From contig NZ_CP029189.1 of NCBI RefSeq assembly GCF_008642275.1, forward strand, positions 496,001-560,000: 64,000 bases of DNA. Direction: 5' to 3'. The position numbers and the translations under genes are program-made. Every line of letters begins with the position of its first letter. The first letter of the stretch is position 1. Positions 1 to 8,352 of the stretch are shown here, piece after piece. The notes under the pieces are model-generated. The model saw only the letters and a program-made list of their open reading frames with translations, did no database searches and had not been told where the DNA came from. The DNA comes from Streptomyces venezuelae (lineage in GTDB: Bacteria; Actinomycetota; Actinomycetes; Streptomycetales; Streptomycetaceae).

Positions 1-600
1 CGGACGGCGCAGGAAGTCGTCCACGGCGAGGGCATCGGGGCCGGCGGCGAGTTCGGGCCGGATCCGGCCGAAGTAGGCGGCGAGCCCGGCGGCGTCGGCG
101 GGGACCGCAGCCGGGTCGAGTCCGACGAGGCGGGCGCTCACGCGGTTCTCGTCGACGTAGCGGTCCGCCTGGGCGGGGGTGAGGGGGACGCCGGAGCGGC
201 GCAGTACGTGCAGGAAGCTGTCGATCTGCGCGCAGTGGATCCACAGCAGCAGCTCGGGGTCGTCGACGGGGAAGCGTTCGCCGGTGTCCGGATCGGTGGC
301 GGACAGGCTGCGGTGGATGGTGCGGACGCGGCGGCCGGCGCGCTCGGCGGCCTCGGTGGTGCCGTAGGTGAGGGTGCCGACGAAGTCGGCGGTGCGCAGC
401 AGCCGTCCCCAGGCGTCCGACCGGAAGTCGGAGTTCTCCATGACCCCGCGGACGGCGCGCGGGTGGAGGGCCTGGAGGTAGAGCGCCCGGAGCCCGGCGA
501 TCCACATCATCGGGTCCCCGTGGCACTGCCAGGTGACGGACGAGGGGCCGTACAGCCCCGGGTCGGCGCCGGGGCGCGGTCCGGTCACGGTGGTCCCCAT
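1..600 (-). CDS. MpaB-type oxygenase (DUF2236), 3' end outside the window
   Basis: The reverse strand is open from an ATG at 600 to the window edge (about 200 codons seen), so the gene is partial. The protein starts MGTTVTGPRPGADPGLYG and contains QALHPRAVRGVMENSDF and ELLLWIHCAQIDSFL, the pattern of the DUF2236 family (rubber oxygenase / MpaB catalytic fold). Members are haem- or metal-dependent oxygenases with mostly unknown substrates. There is no signal peptide, so a cytoplasmic protein is likely. The substrate cannot be inferred. The C-terminal part is missing here, and no neighbour suggests an operon. Confidence 0.82.
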   Translation of the reverse strand, partial: MGTTVTGPRPGADPGLYGPSSVTWQCHGDPMMWIAGLRALYLQALHPRAVRGVMENSDFRSDAWGRLLRTADFVGTLTYGTTEAAERAGRRVRTIHRSLSATDPDTGERFPVDDPELLLWIHCAQIDSFLHVLRRSGVPLTPAQADRYVDENRVSARLVGLDPAAVPADAAGLAAYFGRIRPELAAGPDALAVDDFLRRP

Positions 601-771
601 CCCGTACCTCCCCGTCGCAGACGCCCGGCGGCTCCAGCGTACCGATCCGGGGTGGCCGTCGGCGGGGTGCCGCCGCCGATGGGTCGCCGGGCGGTTCGGC
701 GTTCCGGCGGGCCGGGGGCGCGGTACGCCTCGGCCGGGGAGGCGGCCGCTCGCCGTCCCGGCGGTCTTGAC

Positions 772-811
772 GGTGTCTTCAGGCGGTGTCTTCGGGCGGT
801 GTCTTCGGGCG
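772..811. repeat. 13-bp tandem repeat, three copies
   Basis: The unit GGTGTCTTCRGGC occurs three times head to tail (772-784, 785-797, 798-810) and is followed by GGTG. Only one base varies between copies, so the array probably arose by recent slippage. Confidence 0.85.
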
Positions 812-908
812 GTGCGGAGGGGCGTACGCGTGCCGGCCGGTCGACGGGCGACGGTCCCGTCCGCCCGGCCGGAACCGCAGCGGGCGTCGCGGCAGGGACC
901 GGACGACG

Positions 909-974
909 GACGGCGGACCGCGCCCAGGCGGACGGCGGACCGCGCCCAGGCGGACGGCGGAGGGCGCTCAGGCG
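909..974. repeat. 22-bp tandem repeat, two exact copies and one diverged
   Basis: A 22-bp unit beginning GACGGCGGACCGCGCCCAGG is repeated exactly at 909-930 and 931-952. A third copy at 953-974 differs at a few positions (GACGGCGGAGGGCGCTCAGG). It lies about 95 bp before the lipoprotein start. Confidence 0.85.
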
Positions 975-1067
975 GGCGTCGGTCCCCCGAACGGGCGGCC
1001 CGACGGGCACCGGCCCGCAGCCGGCCGGAAGATCGGTGCGGGGGCACGTGACGGGAGCCGACCAGGG

Positions 1068-2069
1068 ATGCCGAACACCGCCGATTGCTCGAAGAGGGCC
1101 CGCACCGTCCTGTCAGGCGTGCTGCTCCTCGCCGGGGTCGTCGTGACCGGCTGCGCCGGCGGAACTCGCGACGCGGGCCAGGGGCCGCAGGGGCCCGGAG
1201 CCGGATCCCAACCGCCGTCGGCCCGGTCCGGCCGGGTCACCGTCGTCTACGAGACCCGCACGGTCGAACCGGCGGACCGGGAGGCCGTGGCGCTGATCCG
1301 GAACTCGCAGGTGCTGGAGCGGTCGGCGGACTGGGTGAACCGATCGCTCACGCTCCCGCACGACATGGTCGTGAAGGTCACCTCGCAGGTCCCGCCCGGC
1401 GTCACCGACGCCGTCACCCAGCCCGACGGCAGGACGATCTTCGTCCCGCCGTCGTTCCTGACCCAGATCGAGAAGGCGCTCGCCGACGTCGTGAAGACCG
1501 TCGAGCGGCCCGCCCTGTTCCCCGCGGCCGAGTACAACACCGACGACCTGACCGTCCTGTCGACCGAGTTCATCTTCGGCCACGAGATGGGCCACGCCCT
1601 GCAGCGCCAGCTCACGCTGGCCAACCTCGGCCTCGAAGAGGACGCGGCCGACGGCTACGCGTCCTTCTACACCGTCAACGAGGTCGGGCCGGGCCCGTCG
1701 CTGGCCGCCGCGATCCTCTTCGACGAAATCGCCCGCAAGGAAGGCCGGCCCACGCTGGAAGGCATGTCGAGCGACCACCCCGTCACGCAGCAGCGGGCCT
1801 TCAACTTCCTGTGCTACCTGGACGGCAGCGACCCGGAGAAGTACCAGCGGTCGCTGGTCGACAGCGGCTACCTCCCCAAGACGCGCGCGCCGCTCTGCCC
1901 GCAGGCCTGGGCGATGCTGGACTACGGCTGGTGGACCCAGCTCCAGCCCCACTTCAGCCCGGCGTTCAGGCCCCGCGGTGACGAGGAGCAGAAGAAGGCG
2001 CACGCCCGGCTGCTCTCGGAGACGAAGGCTCTGGCAGAGCGGATCGACGAGATCCGCCGCAGCCAGTGA
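1068..2069 (+). CDS. Putative HExxH metallopeptidase lipoprotein (DUF4344)
   Basis: The 333-residue protein has an N-terminal signal segment (VLSGVLLLAGVVVTGCAGG) ending in a lipobox-like VTGC, so it is probably exported and lipid-anchored. The zinc motif HEMGH is at residues 172-176, followed by LEEDAADGYA, which may supply a further acidic ligand. This arrangement matches the DUF4344 putative metallopeptidases. I chose the ATG at 1068 because the signal peptide follows directly; longer in-frame starts run through the repeat-rich upstream DNA and lack coding character. The natural substrate is unknown. The family call is good; actual protease activity is inferred from the motif only. Confidence 0.85.
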   Translation: MPNTADCSKRARTVLSGVLLLAGVVVTGCAGGTRDAGQGPQGPGAGSQPPSARSGRVTVVYETRTVEPADREAVALIRNSQVLERSADWVNRSLTLPHDMVVKVTSQVPPGVTDAVTQPDGRTIFVPPSFLTQIEKALADVVKTVERPALFPAAEYNTDDLTVLSTEFIFGHEMGHALQRQLTLANLGLEEDAADGYASFYTVNEVGPGPSLAAAILFDEIARKEGRPTLEGMSSDHPVTQQRAFNFLCYLDGSDPEKYQRSLVDSGYLPKTRAPLCPQAWAMLDYGWWTQLQPHFSPAFRPRGDEEQKKAHARLLSETKALAERIDEIRRSQ

Positions 2070-2335
2070 GCCCGCCCGGCACGGGCCCGGGAAGCCACGG
2101 CTCGCGCTGCGCCGGGCCCCTGCTGCGTGCCGGCCACGACTTCGCGGTGGTCCTGGGCACCGGACTGCGCTGCGAGGGCTTCGAGCCCTGCGGCTGTGGA
2201 ACGTGACCCGGAGTTCCGCCCCGTACCCGCGTCCAGCTGCCCGGCCGGGCCGACCCGCTGGACGCCCGCTGAACACGACGGGGCCCGACACCGTCCCCAC
2301 CGTCCGGGTCCCCCGCCGTACGAACCGCCGGTAGC

Positions 2336-3463
2336 TCAGTCGGTGTCGGTCGCGGCGAGCACGGCCAGGCGCCGACCGTCCGAGGACAGCGCGGCCAGAC
2401 CGATGTCCCAGGCCACCTGCTCGAACCACGTCGTGCCGGCGTCGAACTCGTACCAGACGCAGTCCAGCACCTGTGCTTCGGCCTCTGCGGCGGTGGCGTC
2501 CCCGGAGCTTCCGGCCAGCGCGGCCAGAGACTGCCAAGCCGCCAGCCGGCCGTAGGCTCCGAAGGAACCGGAGGTGTACGCCCCGCCCGTCGACGCCGCC
2601 GCGAAGAGCACGCGCCACGCCTGGGCCGGCGGACAGACCCCCACCGACAGCGGGGCCTTCTTCCCCGCTCCGCGCAGAGACTCCAGCCCCAGCGTCAGGA
2701 GTGCGGTCGGGACCGATGCGGCGTCCAGGGGTTCCGCGAGAGCGAACACCCGCGCTTCGATGCGCCCGTTGGAGCCTTCGGCCCAGTTCGCCACGGCTTT
2801 GCCCATGGCCGTGGCAGTGGCCTGCGTCGTCGTCTCCTGCGCCGACGGGACGCGCACGTCGGCGAACACCGACGGACCGCGGCTCTCCGACGGGCCGTAC
2901 GGCATCGAGTGGCAGCTGCCGCCCAGGCCGTAGCCCGGCAGATCCGCGTGCTTCTCCACGTCGGACCGCGTCAGGGGCAGCCGGCCCAGCGGGTGATGGC
3001 TCCAGTGCGGCGACGTCGCCCATCCCGCGATCCCCGGCGTGTCCTCGACGGCCGCGCCCCTGAGGACGAGCTCATGGACCAGGCAGGCCCGGAACTCCTC
3101 CGAAGCGCGGCCGGTGAACGCCGCGGCCAGGGCGGTCGCCTCGTGGCAGGAAGCCAGCAACGAGGCCGCTCGGCGGTCCAGCTCCCTGGTGGTGACCGCG
3201 TCCGAGGAGATGAGCCGCAGTGCCTGGGCGAGGTTGTCGGGGCCGGTCGTGGTGGCCAACAGCCGGAGCAGATGGTCGAAAACGCTTCGGTACTGCCACA
3301 ACTGCCCCTCGGTGCCGTACGTCCTGGCGAGAGCGATACCAAGGTCCGCGGCGAAGACGGCGTCTCCCCGCGCGACCCGGTCGTCGGCCACGGCCCATAC
3401 CGCCTTGACGTCCTTCAGGGCCGGAAGCCCCGCCACGATCTTCTGTATCTGATCATCAGCCAC
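2336..3463 (-). CDS. Conserved hypothetical protein, probably DUF6183 family
   Basis: This 375-residue protein has no signal peptide or membrane segment. It is alanine-rich and largely helical, with segments such as RRAASLLASCHEATALAAAF and a C-terminal block containing VWYEFDAGTTWFEQVAWDIG. These resemble the Streptomyces DUF6183 proteins, for which no function is known. The start at 3463 (MADDQIQKIVAGLPALKDV) fits the usual length. It stands alone between a plus-strand lipoprotein and a divergent TOBE gene. The identification rests on recall of the family pattern and could be wrong; coding status is secure from length and codon use. Confidence 0.6.
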   Translation of the reverse strand: MADDQIQKIVAGLPALKDVKAVWAVADDRVARGDAVFAADLGIALARTYGTEGQLWQYRSVFDHLLRLLATTTGPDNLAQALRLISSDAVTTRELDRRAASLLASCHEATALAAAFTGRASEEFRACLVHELVLRGAAVEDTPGIAGWATSPHWSHHPLGRLPLTRSDVEKHADLPGYGLGGSCHSMPYGPSESRGPSVFADVRVPSAQETTTQATATAMGKAVANWAEGSNGRIEARVFALAEPLDAASVPTALLTLGLESLRGAGKKAPLSVGVCPPAQAWRVLFAAASTGGAYTSGSFGAYGRLAAWQSLAALAGSSGDATAAEAEAQVLDCVWYEFDAGTTWFEQVAWDIGLAALSSDGRRLAVLAATDTD

Positions 3464-3545
3464 GGCCCGAGCCTACGCATCCGGCGGGCGCACGACCCGG
3501 GCGGCCCCGGCCCGGGCCGGGGCGTCGGCGGCATAGAGTTGCGGG

Positions 3546-3938
3546 GTGCAGCTCTACACGATCGGCGAGGCCGCCCAACTCCTACGCGTCAGCACCGACA
3601 CCGCCCGTCGCTGGGCGGACGCGGGCCGCTTCCCGACCCTGCGGGACGGCAACAAGCGGATCGTCGAGGGCGTGCATCTGGCCGCCTTCTGCGTCGCGCT
3701 CGCCAAGGAGGCGGCCGAGGGCGACGGCGAGTCCGCCACGTCGGCGCGCAACGCGCTGCCCGGGATCGTGACGGCGGTGACGCTCGGCGAGGTGGCCGCC
3801 CAGGTCGAGATCCAGGCCGGCCCGCACCGCGTGGTCTCCCTGCTGACCCGAGAGGCGGTCGAGGAGCTCGGGCTCGCGGTCGGTGTGCAGGCCGTCGCCC
3901 GTGTGAAGTCCACCAGCGTCCACATCGACCTCGACTGA
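3546..3938 (+). CDS. HTH-TOBE molybdate-binding protein
   Basis: A GTG start at 3546 gives 130 residues. Residues 1-45 (YTIGEAAQLLRVSTDTARRW) form an excisionase/MerR-type helix-turn-helix. Residues about 65-130 (NALPGIVTAVTLGEVAAQV to VARVKSTSVHIDLD) form one TOBE/Mop domain that binds molybdate or tungstate oxyanions. The architecture matches small actinobacterial molybdenum-responsive proteins, which probably act as cytoplasmic regulators or molybdate stores. No mod transporter or molybdopterin gene is adjacent, so the target is unclear. The function is inferred from the two domains. Confidence 0.85.
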   Translation: MQLYTIGEAAQLLRVSTDTARRWADAGRFPTLRDGNKRIVEGVHLAAFCVALAKEAAEGDGESATSARNALPGIVTAVTLGEVAAQVEIQAGPHRVVSLLTREAVEELGLAVGVQAVARVKSTSVHIDLD

Positions 3939-4005
3939 CGGCGGCCCGGCGCCCGGCGAACCGTACCGGGCCGGGGACCGGTCAGGGCCGTGACAGGGTG
4001 AGGGC

Positions 4006-4593
4006 ATGACGACGCGCCACGCACACACGCCCCCTCCCAGCCCCCGACCGTGGTCGGACACCGCCGCCACCCCGGTCCACCCGGATCTCGTCGCGGCGAA
4101 GGCACTCGTCTACGACCCCTGCGGATTCACCTGCTCGCTGCCGGTCCCGGAGGCCGAGGGCGCCGCCTACGCCGCCCACGCCTTCACCCTGGACGGGCGC
4201 GCCGTCCGGTTCCGCGCGGCGAAGACCACGCCCACGAAGGCCGGCCAGTTCGTCACCGTGTGGAAGCGCTCCCCGGCCGGTCCCATCATGCCGTTCGACG
4301 CCGCGGACCCGGTGGACCTCTTCGTCATCAGCACCCGCGACGGTGACCACTTCGGCCAGTTCGTGCTGCCGCTGGAGGCGCTCCGCCGGCACGGCGTCGT
4401 ATCGACGGACGGCTCCGGTGGGAAGCGCGCCTTCCGCGTCTATCCGCCCTGGGTGGCCACCACCAACCGGCAGGCCGGGAACGCGCAGCAATGGCAGGTG
4501 GAGCACTTCCTGCCGCTGCCGTCGCCCCTGTCCCTCCCCCTGCCCCAGGACGGAGCCGTCGACCTGACCCGTGCCCGGGAGCTCTACGCGTGA
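4006..4593 (+). CDS. MepB family protein
   Basis: The 195-residue cytoplasmic protein contains YDPCGFTCSLPVPEAEGAAY, VRFRAAKTTPTKAGQFVTVW and a C-terminal WVATTNRQAGNAQQWQ. Together these are the hallmark blocks of the MepB family, named after the third gene of the Staphylococcus mepRAB operon. MepB has no established biochemical role. Here it is not next to a MATE efflux gene. Its stop codon overlaps the GTG of the next gene (GTGA), so the two are probably translated together. The ATG at 4006 follows an AGGGTGAGGG purine stretch. Confidence 0.82.
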   Translation: MTTRHAHTPPPSPRPWSDTAATPVHPDLVAAKALVYDPCGFTCSLPVPEAEGAAYAAHAFTLDGRAVRFRAAKTTPTKAGQFVTVWKRSPAGPIMPFDAADPVDLFVISTRDGDHFGQFVLPLEALRRHGVVSTDGSGGKRAFRVYPPWVATTNRQAGNAQQWQVEHFLPLPSPLSLPLPQDGAVDLTRARELYA

Positions 4594-5003
4594 GCCGGCC
4601 GGTCAGCGGCACGCTGCATCACATCGAACTGTGGGTGCCGGACCTCGACCGCGCGATCGCCTCGCTCGGCTGGCTCCTGGAAGCCCTGGGTCACACGCCC
4701 TACCAGCACTGGGCCGACGGCCGCAGCTGGCGGCTGGGGCCGACGTACCTGGTCGTCGAACGGTCGCCGGCCCTCACCTCCGACCGGCACGACCGCTGTC
4801 GTCCGGGTCTGAACCACCTGGCCTTCCACGTGGAGGACGCGGCCACCGTCGAGCGCCTCGCCGAGGAGTCGGCCCGCCACGGCTGGCAGCTGATGTTCCC
4901 GGACCGGCATCCGCACGCCGGAGGCCCGCGGCACCATGCCGCCTACCTGGAGAACGAGGACGGCTTCGAGGTCGAACTCGTCGCGATCACCGCGCCCGGC
5001 TGA
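4590..5003 (+). CDS. VOC family (glyoxalase/bleomycin resistance fold) protein
   Basis: This 137-residue protein begins at a GTG that overlaps the stop of the MepB gene. It carries the two beta-alpha-beta-beta-beta modules of the vicinal oxygen chelate fold: LHHIELWVPDLDRAIASLGW at the N terminus and LNHLAFHVEDAATVERL in the second half. Candidate metal ligands are H10, H75 and a late Glu in GFEVELVAI. VOC members include lyases, dioxygenases and drug-binding proteins, and nothing here fixes the substrate. Translational coupling with MepB is the only contextual clue. Confidence 0.85.
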   Translation: MSRPVSGTLHHIELWVPDLDRAIASLGWLLEALGHTPYQHWADGRSWRLGPTYLVVERSPALTSDRHDRCRPGLNHLAFHVEDAATVERLAEESARHGWQLMFPDRHPHAGGPRHHAAYLENEDGFEVELVAITAPG

Positions 5004-5038
5004 TCGACCGGACCGTGGTGCGGCCGGCTTCCGGGCGG

Positions 5039-5518
5039 CTACGTTCCGGTGCCGGCCGGCTCGCGGCCGCTGCCGGAGTCCAGGGCCACGACGGTGAAGC
5101 ACACGGCGGCGCCGAGGCCCAGGAAGAAGAAGACCGGATTGACGTAGCCGGGGACCGAGGTGGCGTAGTCGCCGACGTCGTCGGTCTCGCACACGAACCG
5201 CAGGGGCACGTACTCCACCCGGTAGCCGGTGATCCCTTCCCCCCGGGTCTCCCAGCCCTGGGTACGGCAGGGCGTGATGGGGACCGAGTTGGTCCCGCCG
5301 TCCTCCGCCGCCACGACCGCGCCGGTGACGTGCAGCAGGCCCCAGGCGTACACGCCCACCGCGATCGCCGCCTGCGCGAAGCCGGCGGTCCGCAGCCAGG
5401 CCCCGCTGCCGGCACGCCGCGACCCCCCGGCCCGGGCGAGCACACCGACGGCGCGCCCCGCGAAGACCAGCGGAAGGATCAGACCGGCCGGAACGAGAAC
5501 CAGCAAGAAGTACGCCAC
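5039..5518 (-). CDS. Small integral membrane protein, unknown function
   Basis: I placed the start at a GTG (5518) preceded by GGTGGGGTCGG, which makes the protein open directly with a membrane segment (AYFLLVLVPAGLILPLVFAG). A TTG at 5581 would add 21 unconvincing residues. There are two further hydrophobic segments (AAIAVGVYAWGLLHVTGAVV and VFFFLGLGAAVCFTVVAL). The region between the second and third segments contains two cysteines (TPCRTQ, RFVCET) that could form an extracytoplasmic disulphide. I do not recognise the family. It lies just downstream of a convergent VOC gene and downstream of the SulP transporter on the same strand. Confidence 0.6.
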   Translation of the reverse strand: MAYFLLVLVPAGLILPLVFAGRAVGVLARAGGSRRAGSGAWLRTAGFAQAAIAVGVYAWGLLHVTGAVVAAEDGGTNSVPITPCRTQGWETRGEGITGYRVEYVPLRFVCETDDVGDYATSVPGYVNPVFFFLGLGAAVCFTVVALDSGSGREPAGTGT

Positions 5519-5803
5519 GGACCGACCCCACCATCGCGACAGCGGCGGGCACTGTGCCGGAACCCACAATTCCTGCAACAACTCCGTAACCGCCCCGGCC
5601 GCACCGCACCTGACGGCCGCGTGTGACCACAGCCGCTAGGTGTCCCCGGCCCGTCCGATCGAGCTGTACTCGTGCCAACCGGCTTCGGCGCCATGCAGCG
5701 CTGTCTGCCGGGGTTTCTCGGCACATCGGTACGAATACCCAGGCCCTCCCAGCCGGCGTGTGGACCAAGACGCCTCTTACCCGCTCCAGCAGCCGCAGGA
5801 CGC

Positions 5804-7516
5804 TCATTCCCACCGCTGCGCTGGATCGTGGCCCATGACGCGTTGCCAGTCCCGATAGGCGGCAACGGCTGTGGGGAGCGTGGGGAAGATGCGCTCCGGG
5901 CCGACTGCGGCTGTCAGGCCGTAGGCGTCGAGGGGGCGGCGCAGGTCCTGCTTGACGCGGGCGAGGGCGAAGACGATGTCCCGTTGGGTGAGTTCGGAGC
6001 GCAGGGCCTCGACGGCGTCGAGGGCGGTGATGTCGACCTCGACGTTGGCCTCGGTGTTCAGGACGAACCAGTGCACAGGTTCGTCCTGAACAGCCACCGA
6101 GGCCAGTGCCCGGCGACGGAAGTCCTCGGCGTTGGCGAAGAACAGCGGGGAGTCGTAGCGGTAGATGAGCAGACCGGGAATGGTGCGCGCGGTCGGGTAG
6201 TCGTCGATGTCGTGCATGCCGGCCAGACCGGGCACCATGCCCTCGACCGCGTCGTGGGGGCGGGCGACCCTGGTGAGCAGTTCGGCGACGGACAGCGCCA
6301 CGGCGAGGAGCACGCCGTACAGGATGCCGAGGGCCAGGACCCCGAGTCCGCAGCCGAGCGCGAGCAGGAACTCGCGGCGGCGGAAGGCTGCCAGCCTGCG
6401 GAACTCGTCCACCTCGACCAGGCGTACGGCGGCGTAGACGACGATGGCGCCGAGCGCGGCGGACGGCGTGTGGGCCAGCAGCGGGCCCAGGAAGAGCAGG
6501 ACGGCGGCTACGCAGACGGCGCCGACGAGGGAGTACGCCTGGGTGCGGGCGCCTGCGGAGTCGGCGAGGGCGGTGCGGCTGGCGCTGCTGCTGACGGGAA
6601 AGCCGTGCAGGACGCCGGCGCCGATGTTGGAGACGCCGAGCGCCAGCAGCTCGCGGTTGGCTGCCAAGGGGTGCGGATCGTCGTGGCGGGCGAAGGCGCG
6701 CGCGGTGAGGACGACGTCCGAGTAGCCGACGAGGAGCACTCCGAGGGCCGGCAGGACCAGGTCGGCATAGTCCGACGGATCGGGCAGGGCGAAGCCGGGA
6801 AGTCCGGTCGGGACGACTCCGATGACGTTGATGCCGTCGTTCGCGTCGAGCGCGAAACCCGCCACCACGGCGGTGGCGAGCGCCAGCACGACGAGGGGTC
6901 CGGGCAGCGGTCGCCACACCAGCGGGAGGACGAACAGGAGGGCGAGACATCCGGCGGCGAGCACGGCCGTGGGCCAGTGCACGTCACCGAGGTGGTGGAG
7001 GAAGGAAGCCAGCTGGGGAAAGAACCCCGATCCGCTGCCACTCGTCCCGGTCAGGCGGGGAAGCTGGTCCACGATCATGATCAGAGCCACCCCGGCCAGG
7101 TACCCGACGAGGACCGGCCGGGAGAGGAGATCCGCGAGGAAGCCCAACCTGACGGCCCACGCGACGAGGCAGAGCAGACCGACCACGACCGCCAGGGCCG
7201 CCGAGAGCACCGCGTACCGCGCGGGGTCGCCGGCCGCCAGCGGGCCCACGGCCACGGCGGTCATGAGGGCGGTGGTCGACTCCGGTCCGACGGACAGCAG
7301 ACGGGAGGACCCGCTGAGGGCGTAGAGGACCATGGCCGGCAGGGCGGCCCAGAGACCGACGACCGGCGGCAGGCCGGCAACGCCGGCGTACGCCATGACC
7401 TGCGGTACGAGATAGGCAGCGACCGTGATGCCGGCCAGCACGTCACCCCGGAGCCAGGGGGCGCGGTACCCGTGGAAAGCAGGCGGGACCGCCACGGTCC
7501 AACCGCGCTTCGGCAT
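5804..7516 (-). CDS. SulP-type inorganic anion transporter with STAS domain
   Basis: The 570-residue protein starts at an ATG with a good GGAGGTGCC ribosome site. The first about 410 residues are the SulP/SLC26 membrane domain; the signature AYAGVAGLPPVVGLWAALPA lies near residue 40, followed by ten or more hydrophobic helices. The C-terminal 130 residues are a cytoplasmic STAS domain (TIPGLLIYRYDSPLFFANAE). It probably carries sulphate, bicarbonate or another anion. M. tuberculosis Rv1739c, a SulP protein next to dormancy genes, is a possible counterpart, but that is inference. It lies 87 bp after the PPOX-fold gene on the same strand and may be read through from the island promoter upstream. 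Confidence 0.93.
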   Translation of the reverse strand: MPKRGWTVAVPPAFHGYRAPWLRGDVLAGITVAAYLVPQVMAYAGVAGLPPVVGLWAALPAMVLYALSGSSRLLSVGPESTTALMTAVAVGPLAAGDPARYAVLSAALAVVVGLLCLVAWAVRLGFLADLLSRPVLVGYLAGVALIMIVDQLPRLTGTSGSGSGFFPQLASFLHHLGDVHWPTAVLAAGCLALLFVLPLVWRPLPGPLVVLALATAVVAGFALDANDGINVIGVVPTGLPGFALPDPSDYADLVLPALGVLLVGYSDVVLTARAFARHDDPHPLAANRELLALGVSNIGAGVLHGFPVSSSASRTALADSAGARTQAYSLVGAVCVAAVLLFLGPLLAHTPSAALGAIVVYAAVRLVEVDEFRRLAAFRRREFLLALGCGLGVLALGILYGVLLAVALSVAELLTRVARPHDAVEGMVPGLAGMHDIDDYPTARTIPGLLIYRYDSPLFFANAEDFRRRALASVAVQDEPVHWFVLNTEANVEVDITALDAVEALRSELTQRDIVFALARVKQDLRRPLDAYGLTAAVGPERIFPTLPTAVAAYRDWQRVMGHDPAQRWE

Positions 7517-7603
7517 GGCACCTCCGGAACTCCTGCGGGCGATTCCCGCACCATCGTGACCTGCGACGGCCCTCGTAGAGGTGAAGCGCGCGAACGGGCG
7601 CCG

Positions 7604-8074
7604 CTACGGGCCGCCCTCGCGCAAGCGGAATCCGGTGACGAGGTCGGGTCGGATCCGGATCGCTCCCGATGCGCTGCTTGCGGCCCAGGGCTCCAGGAGG
7701 CGTCCGTACCGCTCGGTCTCGTCCGGGTCGGTGACAGCGGTGGCGTAGCCGGTGGCGACCACGCTCCAGCCCAGGTGTTGACCCGGATCGATGTCGTCGG
7801 CCTCGTAGGCGACGACCACGCCTGCACCCGGCTGGGTCGCGAGCAGCGCTGCCAGCGTCGATCCGTCCTGGACGCGGACGATGATGTCGCCGGCATCGAG
7901 AACGTGGTTGACGGGGCGTACGGCGGGCAGTGCGTGGTGGGTGAAGACGATCCGACCCAGTTCGGCGGTGCCGAGCAGCCGCAGCGCTTCGTCGGCGCCG
8001 AGCTCTTCCATCTGTCGTCCCGGCACACTGACGGCAGGCGAAGCGGTGGTCGCACCGGCCGGGTGACTTTTCAT
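7604..8074 (-). CDS. Pyridoxamine 5'-phosphate oxidase-fold flavoprotein
   Basis: The 156-residue protein contains ADEALRLLGTAELGRIVFTH, HALPAVRPVNHVLDAGDIIV and VAYEADDIDPGQHLGWSVVA, the split-barrel pattern of PPOX-like FMN- or F420-binding proteins. It lacks the C-terminal motifs of true PdxH, so it is more likely a reductase or flavin-binding stress protein. Several members of the mycobacterial DosR regulon have this fold. I chose the ATG at 8074 (MKSHPAGATTASP), after GAAGGGCG. Its promoter region holds the paired boxes at 8261-8295, shared with the divergent cyclic-nucleotide-fold gene. A second copy of this fold, fused to an HTH, is at 36765-37460. Confidence 0.87.
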   Translation of the reverse strand: MKSHPAGATTASPAVSVPGRQMEELGADEALRLLGTAELGRIVFTHHALPAVRPVNHVLDAGDIIVRVQDGSTLAALLATQPGAGVVVAYEADDIDPGQHLGWSVVATGYATAVTDPDETERYGRLLEPWAASSASGAIRIRPDLVTGFRLREGGP

Positions 8075-8260
8075 CGTCGGCGCCCTTCGTCGAGCGAGCA
8101 GGCCGCGATCCGGATCGACGGCGTGGTGCGGGAGGCGAACACCTGCGCTCTCCACGCCGTGCCCGTTCCCGTACGTCCCGCGCCTGCCAGTCGGACAGCG
8201 GCGAAAGCCGTGAACGGGCTGTCTGCTGCCAGGATCTCCGCGCGCGCCGAACTCGCACAT

Positions 8261-8295
8261 GGGCCGATCGGTCCCTGGACGGGACCACAGGGCCC
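8261..8295. promoter_or_regulatory. Paired OsdR/DevR-like boxes
   Basis: Two inverted repeats, GGGCCGATCGGTCCC (8261-8275) and GGGACCACAGGGCCC (8281-8295), start 20 bp apart, i.e. about two helical turns on one face. They lie 57 bp before the plus-strand gene at 8353 and about 190 bp before the divergent PPOX gene. The spacing and GGGAC-type half-sites resemble DosR boxes, but binding by the regulator encoded at 9567 is inferred. Confidence 0.72.
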
Positions 8296-8352
8296 ATGCC
8301 CGGAACGGCGGGAAGGCCAAGACTGAAGACGGACTCGAACAGGAGGCCGTCC

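Larger units (their letters stand above)
601..1067. other. Gene-free region with short tandem repeats
   Basis: This 467-bp stretch separates the divergent oxygenase and lipoprotein genes. I see no convincing gene; open frames here are GC-skew artefacts. It holds two tandem repeat tracts (772-811 and 909-974) and presumably both promoters. No clear -10/-35 element was identified. Confidence 0.6.

Noticed and set aside
2332..2410. tRNA-like D-arm string (GGTAGCTCAGTCGGT) at the 3' end of the gene at 2336-3463
   Set aside because: No anticodon stem, no TTCGA-type T-arm and no acceptor pairing follow, and the string lies inside a coding sequence.
4584..6950. 788-codon minus-strand frame
   Set aside because: It crosses a VOC gene, a membrane-protein gene and a transporter gene in the wrong frame and encodes Arg-rich repetitive sequence without motifs.
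5672..8326. 884-codon plus-strand frame opposite the SulP and PPOX genes
   Set aside because: It is antisense to two well-supported genes and its product is low-complexity Gly/Glu/Val-rich, typical of a GC-codon shadow.
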